Shown here: positions 6,721 through 14,241 of the stretch, one piece after another
How the letters are laid out: each line of letters starts with the position of its first letter
How positions within the stretch are numbered: the first letter of the stretch is position 1
NCBI GenBank assembly: GCA_900767025.1
Contig: CAAFXS010000084.1
Span: 1-20,634 of the forward strand
DNA: 20,634 nt
Origin: Clostridia bacterium
Lineage (GTDB): Bacteria > Bacillota > Clostridia > Oscillospirales > Acutalibacteraceae
Direction of reading: 5' to 3'
The notes under the pieces: generated by a model
Seen by the model: only the letters and a program-made list of their open reading frames with translations
The model's database searches: none
What the model was told of the DNA's origin: nothing
Position numbers and translations under genes: made by a program

Positions 6721-7617
6721 TTAATCATCATACGATATTCTGAAATAATCCAAATACTTCTTAAATCTATCCTGAGCTGTCAGGCAAGTATCTATTAAAA
6801 AGCCTTTTTCACCGGACCATTCCTTGAGTCCTCTATAGTAAAACAGTTTCAAATCATCATCAATAATAAACGGCACAATGTTGTATTTTAAACATTCCTT
6901 AAAAAGTAAAAGTCTGCCGACTCTGCCGTTACCGTCCTGAAAAGGATGTATTCTTTCAAAATCAACATGAAAAGAGATAATATCTTCAATAGTCTTATCG
7001 TTCTTGCTGTTGTAATTTTCAAGCAAAGCTTTTATTTCATTATGCACATTTTCGGGAGCTGTTGTTTCTCTGCCTGAAACCTCATTAGGCAGTTTCTTAT
7101 AATCACCGACAGCAAACCAATCCTTGCGGCTGTCGGCAGTTCCTGATTTAAGAATAAAATGCAGTTCTTTAATCAACTTTTCACTTATTTGAGAATTTGC
7201 GCAATCAATGATTTTATCAATGCACCTGAAATGATTTGCAGTTTCAATCACATCATCCACATTAACTGCCGACTCTGTTACACCGATAGTATTCGTTTCA
7301 TAAATAAATCTTGTTTGATCATGTGTAAGCCTGCTGCCCTCAATATGATTTGAATTATAAGTTAGCTCAATCTGAATTTTGTGATAAATTCCGCCTGTCA
7401 AATGATTTTCTTTTTGCTCTTTTAGAATATTAAGCAGATCTGAACTCTTCTTTTTATTTAACCTTTCAGGCTTGACCGCATCCTCAGGAATATTCCAAAT
7501 CTTGCCGATAAGAACAGCACCGTCTACTCTGCCCTCATTACAGTAATTACGCACACTTCGCTCGGAAACGCCCCATTTTTCAGCCATTTGGGAACTTGTC
7601 AAATACTTTTTTTCCAT
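6721..7617 (-). CDS. Fic-family adenylyltransferase with N-terminal HTH
   Basis: A 298-residue protein. Residues 1-45 (SSQMAEKWGVSERSVRNYC, with a basic wing) form a MerR/excisionase-like HTH. The Fic core has the complete motif HPFQDGNGRVGR (224-235), with catalytic His224, so it should transfer AMP (or another nucleotide part) to hydroxyl groups on target proteins. The inhibitory motif S-x-x-x-E-G is present at 89-94 (SNHIEG) ahead of the core, the class II arrangement in which the enzyme restrains itself without a partner antitoxin. No separate antitoxin gene is adjacent. The HTH would let it bind its own promoter, where a 13-bp site is found. The start ATG 7617 is preceded by GGTGATAAT. 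Target unknown. Confidence 0.92.
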   Translation of the reverse strand: MEKKYLTSSQMAEKWGVSERSVRNYCNEGRVDGAVLIGKIWNIPEDAVKPERLNKKKSSDLLNILKEQKENHLTGGIYHKIQIELTYNSNHIEGSRLTHDQTRFIYETNTIGVTESAVNVDDVIETANHFRCIDKIIDCANSQISEKLIKELHFILKSGTADSRKDWFAVGDYKKLPNEVSGRETTAPENVHNEIKALLENYNSKNDKTIEDIISFHVDFERIHPFQDGNGRVGRLLLFKECLKYNIVPFIIDDDLKLFYYRGLKEWSGEKGFLIDTCLTAQDRFKKYLDYFRISYDD

Positions 7618-7632
7618 ATTATCACCAAAACT

Positions 7633-7661
7633 ATTGTATCACTTTATCGGCAAAATATCAA
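7633..7661 (-). promoter_or_regulatory. Promoter of the Fic gene
   Basis: On the minus strand TTGATA (7661-7656), 17-base spacer, TACAAT (7638-7633), 15 bases, ATG. Geometry is identical to the promoter at 6640-6668. The spacer is filled by one arm of the 13-bp inverted repeat (7643-7655). Confidence 0.78.
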
Positions 7662-7699
7662 TATTATAATTTAGTTTTCAAATTATTTTTGCCGATAAA
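7643..7699. repeat. 13-bp inverted repeat flanking the -35 region of the Fic promoter
   Basis: TTTATCGGCAAAA (7643-7655) is repeated exactly in inverted orientation as TTTTGCCGATAAA (7687-7699), with 31 AT-rich bases between. One copy lies in the promoter spacer and the other upstream of the -35 box, as expected for two operator sites of a repressor that could loop the DNA. The Fic HTH is the likely binder (inference). A small invertible switch is the less likely alternative. Confidence 0.75.
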
Positions 7700-7725
7700 T
7701 TAAGCTGTCTTTTATTTATTTGTAT

Positions 7726-7768
7726 AAAAAAGTCCATACCAATTCTTTTTTGAATTGTTATGGACTTT
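7726..7768 (-). terminator. Intrinsic terminator downstream of the serine recombinase
   Basis: 17-base arms at 7729-7745 and 7752-7768 with a single mismatch and a six-base loop. Read on the minus strand the stem is followed by TTTTTTATAC. It ends the leftward recombinase operon and insulates the Fic gene. Confidence 0.88.
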
Positions 7769-7822
7769 AACATATCAATAATTATTCAATAGGTTTAACA
7801 GGACACCGCAACTCAATACTAT

Positions 7823-9499
7823 TTATGCAATTTCTGCGAGATTTTTTTGTTTTGTTTCTTCGATATAATCAACTATCTGCTCGTAGGCATCCTTGAATTT
7901 GAAATTGATTGTGATATTTCCGTCACTATGGACAAAGATTGAATCAACAAGCTCCGTTAAAATCGGTCGGGTTAGCTTATCAATTTTGCCGTACTGCTTA
8001 AAGTGTGATATAAAATCGTTTCCGGCGGTTTGGGCGGTATTATCGCTTTCAAGCATTCTTTCAAAATCGGAGATTTTTTCGTCAAGCTTTTTGACCTTTT
8101 CACCCATATTTTCCTTAAGTGCCAAATACTCCTCCTGGGTAATTGCTCCGCTTTTCCAGTCGGGATAAAGGTCAAGCATCATATTTTTGATTTGCTCACG
8201 CTGTGCAACAAGCTTTTCCATTGATTTCTTGGCAAGGGACTCTCCCCTTTTTTCTGCGTTTTTGCTGATTTTTTCAAGCACTTTATCAAGCTCTATGGCG
8301 GTATCTATCATTGTTTGAATTGTCACAATCACCGCCTGCTCAAGCTTATCAAGCCTGATTGAATGAGGTGAACAGGCACCGCTGTACATCTTACGAGAGG
8401 TAACACAACGGTAGTATTTATATGTGCCGTAGGAGTGCTTATTTGTCTTTTTGCTCATTGCTCTGTGGCAGTCGGCACACTTGACGAAGCCTGCGAATAA
8501 ATCCACCTCTGTCTTGGTAGGCGCAGTTCGGGTGTTTCGGTTAAAAAGTGACTGCGCTTTGTCAAAGGTTTCCCTGTCAATAATAGGCTCGTGGGTGTTT
8601 TCAACGATTATCCAGTCGCTTTTGGGAATACTTTTGCACTGCTTGATTTTGTAGCTGATTGTAGTGTTTTTACCCTGCACCATATTACCGATATACATTT
8701 GATTTGACAGCATACGGCGAACAGTTGAATCGCACCACAAGCCGTCGTTATTTTTACCGCTTGTGTGCTTATAGTTCCAGCCCTTCAGCTTCTTGTAGGT
8801 TGAGGGATTAGGAATACCGAGGGAGTTCAGCTCCTTGGTAATACCGATAACGCTTTTACCCTCAATAAACCACCTGAACACCTGCCGAACAACAGGAGCG
8901 GTCTCCTCATCAATAATGAGCTTATGGCGGTCATCAGGGCTTTTCAAATATCCATAAGTAGGAAACGAGCCGATAAACTTTCCCTGCTTTCTGCTGACAT
9001 TCAACGTACCTCGGACATTCACCGAGGTAGTGGCGGCAACACTTTCGTTGATAACATTTTGGACACCGACAGTTATACATTTTGTTGCGGCATTCATACT
9101 ATTTGACACCGAGTCAACACCGTTGTTTAGGGCAATAAACCTAACATTCAGGCGAACAAAAACATTGTCGATATAATTGCCTGCATCGGTATAATTTCTG
9201 CCGAAACGGGACAGGTCCTTGACTATAACGCAGTTGACCTTGCCGTCATAAATATCCTGCATCATCCGCTGAAATGACGGACGGTTGAAATTAGTACCCG
9301 ACCAGCCGTCGTCAATGTAAAAATCAAACAGTTCAATGTCATTATGTTGCTTGATATATTCCTTTAAAATTTCTCTCTGTGAGGTTACGGAATAGCTTTC
9401 GCTTTTGTCCCCGTCCTCCTTTGAAAGTCTGATATAAAGAGCAGCATTCCAAGGCTTCTTTTCCTCAGTCTGCTCCAAAAATTCTTCATACTTATTCAT
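7823..9499 (-). CDS. Large serine recombinase (integrase/resolvase of a mobile element)
   Basis: A 558-residue site-specific recombinase. The N-terminal resolvase domain has the catalytic serine in YIRLSKEDGD (Ser26) and the conserved KDLSRFGRNY (94-103) with active-site arginines. It is followed by the recombinase domain (about 170-320, with GIPNPS and RRMLSNQMYIGNMVQG), a zinc ribbon with Cys 341, 344, 365 and 376, and a coiled-coil stretch (about 405-490). This is the TnpX/TndX-like group that excises and inserts clostridial elements. The gene starts with ATG 9499 eight bases after GGAGG and ends at a strong terminator. It appears intact. The element ends should lie close to one side of this gene, but I could not identify attachment sites. 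Confidence 0.95.
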   Translation of the reverse strand: MNKYEEFLEQTEEKKPWNAALYIRLSKEDGDKSESYSVTSQREILKEYIKQHNDIELFDFYIDDGWSGTNFNRPSFQRMMQDIYDGKVNCVIVKDLSRFGRNYTDAGNYIDNVFVRLNVRFIALNNGVDSVSNSMNAATKCITVGVQNVINESVAATTSVNVRGTLNVSRKQGKFIGSFPTYGYLKSPDDRHKLIIDEETAPVVRQVFRWFIEGKSVIGITKELNSLGIPNPSTYKKLKGWNYKHTSGKNNDGLWCDSTVRRMLSNQMYIGNMVQGKNTTISYKIKQCKSIPKSDWIIVENTHEPIIDRETFDKAQSLFNRNTRTAPTKTEVDLFAGFVKCADCHRAMSKKTNKHSYGTYKYYRCVTSRKMYSGACSPHSIRLDKLEQAVIVTIQTMIDTAIELDKVLEKISKNAEKRGESLAKKSMEKLVAQREQIKNMMLDLYPDWKSGAITQEEYLALKENMGEKVKKLDEKISDFERMLESDNTAQTAGNDFISHFKQYGKIDKLTRPILTELVDSIFVHSDGNITINFKFKDAYEQIVDYIEETKQKNLAEIA

Positions 9500-9588
9500 A
9501 GCATACCTCCATCGTTATCGGCGATATGCTTTTTCTACACGTTTTTATTTTATCGCTCCTTTCTGCAGTTTTCAAGTGGGAATAATAG

Positions 9589-9837
9589 TTAATTTAATTC
9601 AGCTATGTCTATGATAGAATCAGTCAAGCTTTTATTTCCGACACAGTTAATCTTTACCCCTACATCACCCACACGGAAAATATACGGATTTTTAACTGTG
9701 TCAAAATACTTACTTGCTCGTTTGATAACAGGCTGTGTTCTGTCAACGCTGACAAAACTCAAATCATACAAATCGTTTTTATTAACATTAATAATTTCCG
9801 CATTTCTGCACCTTTCAAGCTCCGATTTACTTAACAC
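9589..9837 (-). CDS. Small DUF6870-like protein of mobile elements
   Basis: An 82-residue protein. The stretch KYFDTVKNPYIFRVGDVGVKINC resembles the core of the DUF6870 family (R-x-I-K-N-P-Y-x-F-x-x-G-x-x-x-V-K), small proteins repeatedly found between replication and recombinase genes of Firmicutes elements; function unknown. The start is GTG at 9837, about eight bases after AGGAAG; no ATG is present. It lies 62 bases after the helicase gene and 89 bases before the recombinase, in the same orientation, so a three-gene operon is likely. The family call is from memory of the pattern and is moderate. Confidence 0.65.
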   Translation of the reverse strand: MLSKSELERCRNAEIINVNKNDLYDLSFVSVDRTQPVIKRASKYFDTVKNPYIFRVGDVGVKINCVGNKSLTDSIIDIAELN

Positions 9838-9899
9838 ACTACCACTTCCTTTCTATGTTATTTTTGGTTAATTAAGGAAATTTATACCTATTTTAAAAA

Positions 9900-10859
9900 T
9901 TACTCTTGAATTTTAGTTAAAATTATTATGCGTTGAGTGCTGTCTACTCTCACCCGCTGAAATTTTATATTGGTATTATAATACAGAGTTTCAGCATTTG
10001 CGGCTAAATACCGTGAAAGCGAGATTGCTCCTTTTTCATAATTGATTAAAGATGCAAGCTCGGTTGCAGAGCCTCGCCATTCGTTATCACCTACAAGATT
10101 AACTACTTTTTCTAAAATCGGGTCTAATTTAAACCCATCATCCGTTGCAACCTCGTCCCTGTATTCCCAAATGGTTTTTGAACTGTTGAAAAATAATGTA
10201 ATAACATTATCTCGTTGTGAACGACCTTGTATGTATAGCTTTCCTACTTGGTTAAACTTATCCTTTCGTTCAAGGACGAACATACCCTCACACGCACCGG
10301 TTAAACCCCGGGTACCGCTTATAGCATCAAACGGGTCATCTGCTTTTTCCTTTCTTGTGTGGTGTACAAACAGAAGACATAATTGATTGTCAAATGCAAA
10401 ATCATTTGCTCTTTTAATTATGTCGTAATCATGACCGTACGATAGCCTGTCATCGCCTAAATTCTTTGATAACTGTAAAGTATCTACGATAACAAGTCGA
10501 AGGTCATTGTATTGTTTTTTCAATGCCTCCACATCTTTAAATATGGCGTCCATTGATTTTCTTTCATTGTTGAAAATAATATTTTCAACAGATGAGCTAA
10601 GGTCCATACTGTTTGAGCATTTTTTTATAAATGACTCTTTCCTGTCCTCAAAGGCATAGTATATTACTACACCTTTATTTACAGGACGATTAAAAAATTC
10701 ACTGCCGTTTGCAACTGCAGTTGCTATCTGAACGGAAAGTATGGACTTTCCGCATTTGGGTGCACCCGCCAAAATGTATGCTCCCGGGAGCATAAAATCT
10801 TTAATAATATATTTTGTTGGGTTATAATCATTATCTAAAAGTTCTTTTAGACTATACAT
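9900..10859 (-). CDS. RepA-type AAA ATPase (replicative helicase) of a mobile element
   Basis: A 319-residue RecA-fold ATPase of the AAA_25/RSF1010 RepA type. Walker A is AGAPKCGKS (31-39), the acidic pair YYAFED is at 67-72, Walker B is RLVIVDT (121-127), and VHHTRK (165-170) with SGTRGLTGACEGMFVLER (181-198) are the sensor-like motifs of this family. Such proteins unwind DNA in plasmids and integrative elements. A winged-helix-like C-terminal tail (about 245-319) is present. I chose ATG 10859 because AAAGGAAAA precedes it; an earlier ATG at 10910 has no ribosome site and lies inside a TGTCAT repeat. The pairing with a recombinase marks an element that probably replicates after excision. Confidence 0.85.
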   Translation of the reverse strand: MYSLKELLDNDYNPTKYIIKDFMLPGAYILAGAPKCGKSILSVQIATAVANGSEFFNRPVNKGVVIYYAFEDRKESFIKKCSNSMDLSSSVENIIFNNERKSMDAIFKDVEALKKQYNDLRLVIVDTLQLSKNLGDDRLSYGHDYDIIKRANDFAFDNQLCLLFVHHTRKEKADDPFDAISGTRGLTGACEGMFVLERKDKFNQVGKLYIQGRSQRDNVITLFFNSSKTIWEYRDEVATDDGFKLDPILEKVVNLVGDNEWRGSATELASLINYEKGAISLSRYLAANAETLYYNTNIKFQRVRVDSTQRIIILTKIQE

Positions 10860-10904
10860 TCTAATTTTTCCTTTCTTTAATAAAAATTGTATATAGTTAA
10901 TTTT

Positions 10905-10927
10905 TGTCATACTGTCATATTTGTCAT
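10905..10927 (+). repeat. Three TGTCAT direct repeats
   Basis: TGTCAT starts at 10905, 10913 and 10922 (spacing 8 and 9), each preceded by T or C. They lie just upstream of the possible helicase -10 box. They form the left half of an opposed repeat pair with 10995-11017. Confidence 0.75.
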
Positions 10928-10994
10928 AGGATATAAATTAAATATTATTTTGTTCTTTCCCTTAACAGAAGACTGCGTTGCAGCTTGCTGTCCG

Positions 10995-11017
10995 TGACAA
11001 TAATGACAAATTGACAA
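10995..11017 (-). repeat. Three TGACAA repeats, inverted copy of the left array
   Basis: TGACAA starts at 10995, 11004 and 11012 (spacing 9 and 8). Read on the minus strand they are TTGTCA, the same core as the left array, with mirrored spacing. The centres of the two arrays are about 90 bases apart. Confidence 0.75.
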
Positions 11018-11271
11018 TATTTATGTGCCTTAGGGCTTTCGTTTAGGTAATCATAAAAAACTCCTTTCATTTTATTTTTGTAAATCATTAATTAAGTTTC
11101 AATTTTTCAGATGAATGTGCAAAAAATAAACTTGATTTAAGATTTAACAAATTTTTTGAAAGCATTCATTTTAGTATTTTTCTTTCATTGTTAAATTGCT
11201 TTCATATATATATCGCGCAACTTTTTGTAAATTAAGAAAATATTTTAGATAATAGACACAAAATAAAAAGA

Positions 11272-11300
11272 CAGTTGATTATTTTCCGCAAAATCAACTG
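11272..11300. terminator. Hairpin with T-rich flanks upstream of the membrane-protein promoter
   Basis: A perfect 9-bp stem CAGTTGATT / AATCAACTG with an 11-base loop. On the plus strand CTTTTG follows; on the minus strand TCTTTTTATTTT follows, a better terminator tail. No leftward gene is seen that would need it, so it may shield the control region from antisense transcription. Confidence 0.55.
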
Positions 11301-11349
11301 CTTTTGTAGTTTATATTCGATTTTTTAGAGGACTTTTGCTTACACAAAC

Positions 11350-11378
11350 TTGACTTTATTTCTTTTAAATGCTATAGA
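11350..11378 (+). promoter_or_regulatory. Promoter of the 831-residue membrane-protein gene
   Basis: TTGACT (11350-11355), 17-base spacer, TATAGA (11373-11378), about 60 bases before the start codon. The gene therefore has its own promoter facing away from the helicase operon. Confidence 0.7.
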
Positions 11379-11438
11379 TAAAATGTATACCCTTTTGTTA
11401 AGCAAGCCAGATGAAAAGTCAAAGGAATGATTAAATAA

Positions 11439-13934
11439 ATGAAAAACGCTAAAAGAAAGTCAGAACAGATTATATATGAAGTTATTACCATTGTACTGTT
11501 TTGTACTTTTTTGATACTGTCTGTATTAGTGACTTTTAATGTAATTACACTTCCGGAAAAATTGATATTAACCTTTCCCGACAACGAAGAATTATTCATA
11601 AATTTATTTACAATCCAGGCTACTGTTTCAACCCTCAGCATAGCTGTAGTTGCACTTATTACAGGCTTTTTCAGTGAAAATATTTACGGCATCAGCGTTA
11701 TCGGTTATATCACAAGCATAAGGCCCTGGGCGTTTAAGCACAAGAATTTAATATTATTCGACCTAATAATAATTGCAGTTAACTACTATTTAGTTTCAAT
11801 GAAGTATTACAACATATCAATTGTAATATTCGTAATGAGTATTGCCATATCCTGTATATTAGTTAAAGATATTTCCGTTATTTTCAAGGGCAAAAACAAT
11901 TTAAACAATGAAATTCACGACTATATTCTTGCAAATTATAAAAAATACATTCCCCAGCTGCACAAGGAAATATTAACTAATGCAGAATCGGGAAACATCA
12001 CTCTGCTGTATTCAGATTTAGATTTGCTTGTTGATATTTTTGATGCAGAAATCACCAAAGCAAATGAATTAACTGAAACTGTAAAGGACCTGGAAAATAT
12101 TTTAGGTAATCTGTTTAAAGATTACTATATGAAAAACAGCACGGAAACAAACATAAAAATTCTATCCTGTATATACCGCTTTTATGAAATAGCCAACAAG
12201 GATGAAAACAATATTATTCCGCTTGATATTTGGTACAATACATATCATGAATACTTTAATGCTTTAGATAAATTCAACTATAACCAGTTAACCGATCATC
12301 CAAAATTTAATTTTGAGTTATACAGAGCACAGCTGATAAAAAACAGAGTAATTGAAGCCAACAAAGAAGGAAATTTAATTCAAAAAAACGGTTATCTTTT
12401 GGAATACTATTCGTATTTTATCTGTGCTTCGATACTGAATAACAATGAAAGAAAGCTTACTAATGAGCAAATAGACTACTTAAAAAAGCGAATTTACGGC
12501 AATATTTACAGTGATTTATATTTTCGCTTTGACAGAGAGCAATTCAAAAATGAAAAATATTTATTGCTAACGGAATTTTGCTACTTAATAAGACTGTTTA
12601 TCGAAAAGGGCGAAAGCGACTTTTTAAATACACAGTATTTTTCCGAGTTGAAATACGGAAAAAATAGAAGTTGTTTTTCCGTCTCTTTCGTTATTTCAAT
12701 GATTTACATTTTTTATGTGACTCAACGCGAGTCTTTATATAACGGTAAGGAAGAAAAGCTAAATGCCTGTGAGGTTTTGAAAAAATCAAGAGGCATTTTT
12801 AAGGATTTAATCTACTATATTGATTTAAAATGGATAATGGAAAATCATTATGAATTCCTGAAAAATTTGCTTAATTCCTGGGAACGATTTGAAAACGGCA
12901 AAGCTAAAACTCTGATTATGGAGCCAACAATTGTCGATTTTATAATTTTCTTTTCATTAGAAAAATATTTGCAGGAAAAGGAAATATACGATATTTTAAA
13001 GCTGATAACAAATAAAAGCTATATCCTGCTGTATTCCCGATATTTTGATAATGATGCATCAAATATTGAAGATGTCTTTGAAAAATTCTCAAAAGAAATG
13101 TTTGGGATTGAAAATGATAATCACACCAAGTCAAAAACTCAATTATTAAAAAATACACTTTTAAAATTGTGCAAAAATGAGAGCATTTCACAGGGAATTG
13201 AAAATAAAATAACTAAAAGCTCACTTCAAATGCTTTCTTATAATCTTCGTATGCGTGCAAATTCTATATCAGATGAAATACTAAAGCCGTTTATGAAATC
13301 GGAAAAGCCGTCCGATACTGATGTAAGGAAAAAGGTATGCATTTTTAATGACCAATTAAGTAATTACTCAATCAACGACTCCCGTTATTTAGACTGTTTT
13401 GAAAGCCTGTTTCCGTCAATAATTCTTAATACTTTACTGCGCTATATTCATCCGTCATTAATCGTTGAAAAAGTGAAATTCGACAACAAAAACAAGCAAA
13501 GAAAGCTTATTGCACTAAACGAAGAATACAGCAAAGGCTCAAATGTTTATATCGGCAACCGTGATACATTTTATGATGAGGATGACCCGGAGCTGTTAAT
13601 GAAATACACCTCAAAAATGACACATTATTCGGTAACGGACGGATATAATAAGCTGTTTTTAATTGACAGTAATTTAATATATTTTGAAATTAGCAACATT
13701 AAAATTGAATACTTAAGCTTTGACGAAAGCAATGTTGATAATATGGCTGATGTTAAGCATAACGGTGATGAAATACTTTACAATATTTCAAACGGTTTGT
13801 ATGTTCCGTTTGACAAAAAAGAGCTTATTGACCACTTGAACAGAACCAGACAGACTATTAGAATTGTTGCTGATATAGAGTATAAGCTTTTGGATAATAC
13901 AGTCGGCTCAGGTATTGAAATTACATTTGATTAA
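11439..13934 (+). CDS. Large protein with about four N-terminal membrane segments, unknown function
   Basis: An 831-residue protein I cannot place in a named family. Hydrophobic segments lie at about 11-33, 54-78, 102-121 and 125-147, with LFTIQATVSTLSIAVVALIT and SENIYGISVIGY between them as the most conserved-looking part. The remaining ~680 residues are cytosolic by inference, mostly helical, rich in Lys, Asn, Glu and Tyr, with no visible nuclease, NTPase or kinase motif. Base use is more AT-rich than the flanking redox and surface-protein genes, as expected for acquired DNA. It is a single-gene unit with its own promoter and a strong terminator. The position beside a recombinase/helicase module would fit a cargo or defence gene, but nothing in the sequence proves this. 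AAAGGA lies 12 bases before the ATG, with a three-codon frame in between. Confidence 0.85.
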   Translation: MKNAKRKSEQIIYEVITIVLFCTFLILSVLVTFNVITLPEKLILTFPDNEELFINLFTIQATVSTLSIAVVALITGFFSENIYGISVIGYITSIRPWAFKHKNLILFDLIIIAVNYYLVSMKYYNISIVIFVMSIAISCILVKDISVIFKGKNNLNNEIHDYILANYKKYIPQLHKEILTNAESGNITLLYSDLDLLVDIFDAEITKANELTETVKDLENILGNLFKDYYMKNSTETNIKILSCIYRFYEIANKDENNIIPLDIWYNTYHEYFNALDKFNYNQLTDHPKFNFELYRAQLIKNRVIEANKEGNLIQKNGYLLEYYSYFICASILNNNERKLTNEQIDYLKKRIYGNIYSDLYFRFDREQFKNEKYLLLTEFCYLIRLFIEKGESDFLNTQYFSELKYGKNRSCFSVSFVISMIYIFYVTQRESLYNGKEEKLNACEVLKKSRGIFKDLIYYIDLKWIMENHYEFLKNLLNSWERFENGKAKTLIMEPTIVDFIIFFSLEKYLQEKEIYDILKLITNKSYILLYSRYFDNDASNIEDVFEKFSKEMFGIENDNHTKSKTQLLKNTLLKLCKNESISQGIENKITKSSLQMLSYNLRMRANSISDEILKPFMKSEKPSDTDVRKKVCIFNDQLSNYSINDSRYLDCFESLFPSIILNTLLRYIHPSLIVEKVKFDNKNKQRKLIALNEEYSKGSNVYIGNRDTFYDEDDPELLMKYTSKMTHYSVTDGYNKLFLIDSNLIYFEISNIKIEYLSFDESNVDNMADVKHNGDEILYNISNGLYVPFDKKELIDHLNRTRQTIRIVADIEYKLLDNTVGSGIEITFD

Positions 13935-13946
13935 AACACATTAAAT

Positions 13947-13985
13947 AAGGCGTGTGGGTCAGTGACTCACACGCCTTGCTTTTTT
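13947..13985 (+). terminator. Strong terminator of the membrane-protein gene
   Basis: A long stem with outer arms AAGGCGTGTG (13947-13956) and CACACGCCTT (13968-13977), extended inward by GTCA/TGAC, then GCTTTTTT. The T run overlaps the 3' end of the converging small gene. Confidence 0.9.
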
Positions 13986-14241
13986 ATCGGCAGCTTTTTA
14001 AAATTTCCATTGCGAATTTAAAGCCCTGCTCAAACGCATCGGCATTTTTCAAATCCATTAACACCCTGTAATTCTCGTCCATATCCTCCACATCGTCCAA
14101 AAGCGGCGACTCCTCCAATTCCTCCATTAATTCATTTCTGCTATCCATAATTGAACATAACAAATGCAGTTCCTCGTCACTTGTTGACATCTCCTTTGAC
14201 GGATTGCAACAGCCATAGTAAATTGATTTTAAAATACTCAT
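13984..14241 (-). CDS. Small acidic protein, possibly DUF6809-like
   Basis: An 85-residue protein, acidic in the middle (ELEESPLLDDVEDMDENY) and predicted to be helical. The start LKSIYYGCCNPS and the end DAFEQGFKFAMEILKSC resemble the DUF6809 family of small clostridial proteins (a short 'LYxGxxxP' start and a 'FxxGFxxGxxL' helix at the end); the match is by eye and uncertain. No function is known. Its ATG overlaps the TGA of the upstream gene by four bases (14238-14241), so the two are translated together. It converges on the membrane-protein gene. Confidence 0.6.
   Translation of the reverse strand: MSILKSIYYGCCNPSKEMSTSDEELHLLCSIMDSRNELMEELEESPLLDDVEDMDENYRVLMDLKNADAFEQGFKFAMEILKSCR

Larger units (their letters stand above)
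10860..11438. other. 579-bp control region between the helicase and the membrane-protein gene
   Basis: A strongly AT-rich divergent region without a convincing gene. It contains, from left to right: a TGTATA box (10888-10893; TATACA on the minus strand) that may be the helicase -10; three TGTCAT repeats; an AT stretch; a GC-richer island with CAGC-TT-GCTG; three inverted TGACAA repeats; a 41-codon leftward frame (11070 to 10945) without a ribosome site; an AAAGGAG followed by a three-codon frame; a loose inverted repeat ATGAATG (11112-11118) with CATTCAT (11164-11170); a hairpin at 11272-11300; and the rightward promoter at 11350-11378. Together these would fit a replication origin or transfer/control region. 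Confidence 0.6.

Noticed and set aside
9492..9575. Small leftward frame overlapping the recombinase start (ends in ...ITMEVCYE, stop at 9492-9494)
   Set aside because: It has only TTG or ATA as possible starts; the ribosome site AAAGGAG nearby fits no standard start codon. It could be a leader peptide, but the evidence is too thin.
5250..9740. Twelve-base match CAGGCTGTGTTC at 5254-5265 and 9729-9740 as a possible pair of attachment sites
   Set aside because: Matches of this length are expected by chance in 20 kb, one copy is inside a coding region, and the positions do not bracket the recombinase sensibly.
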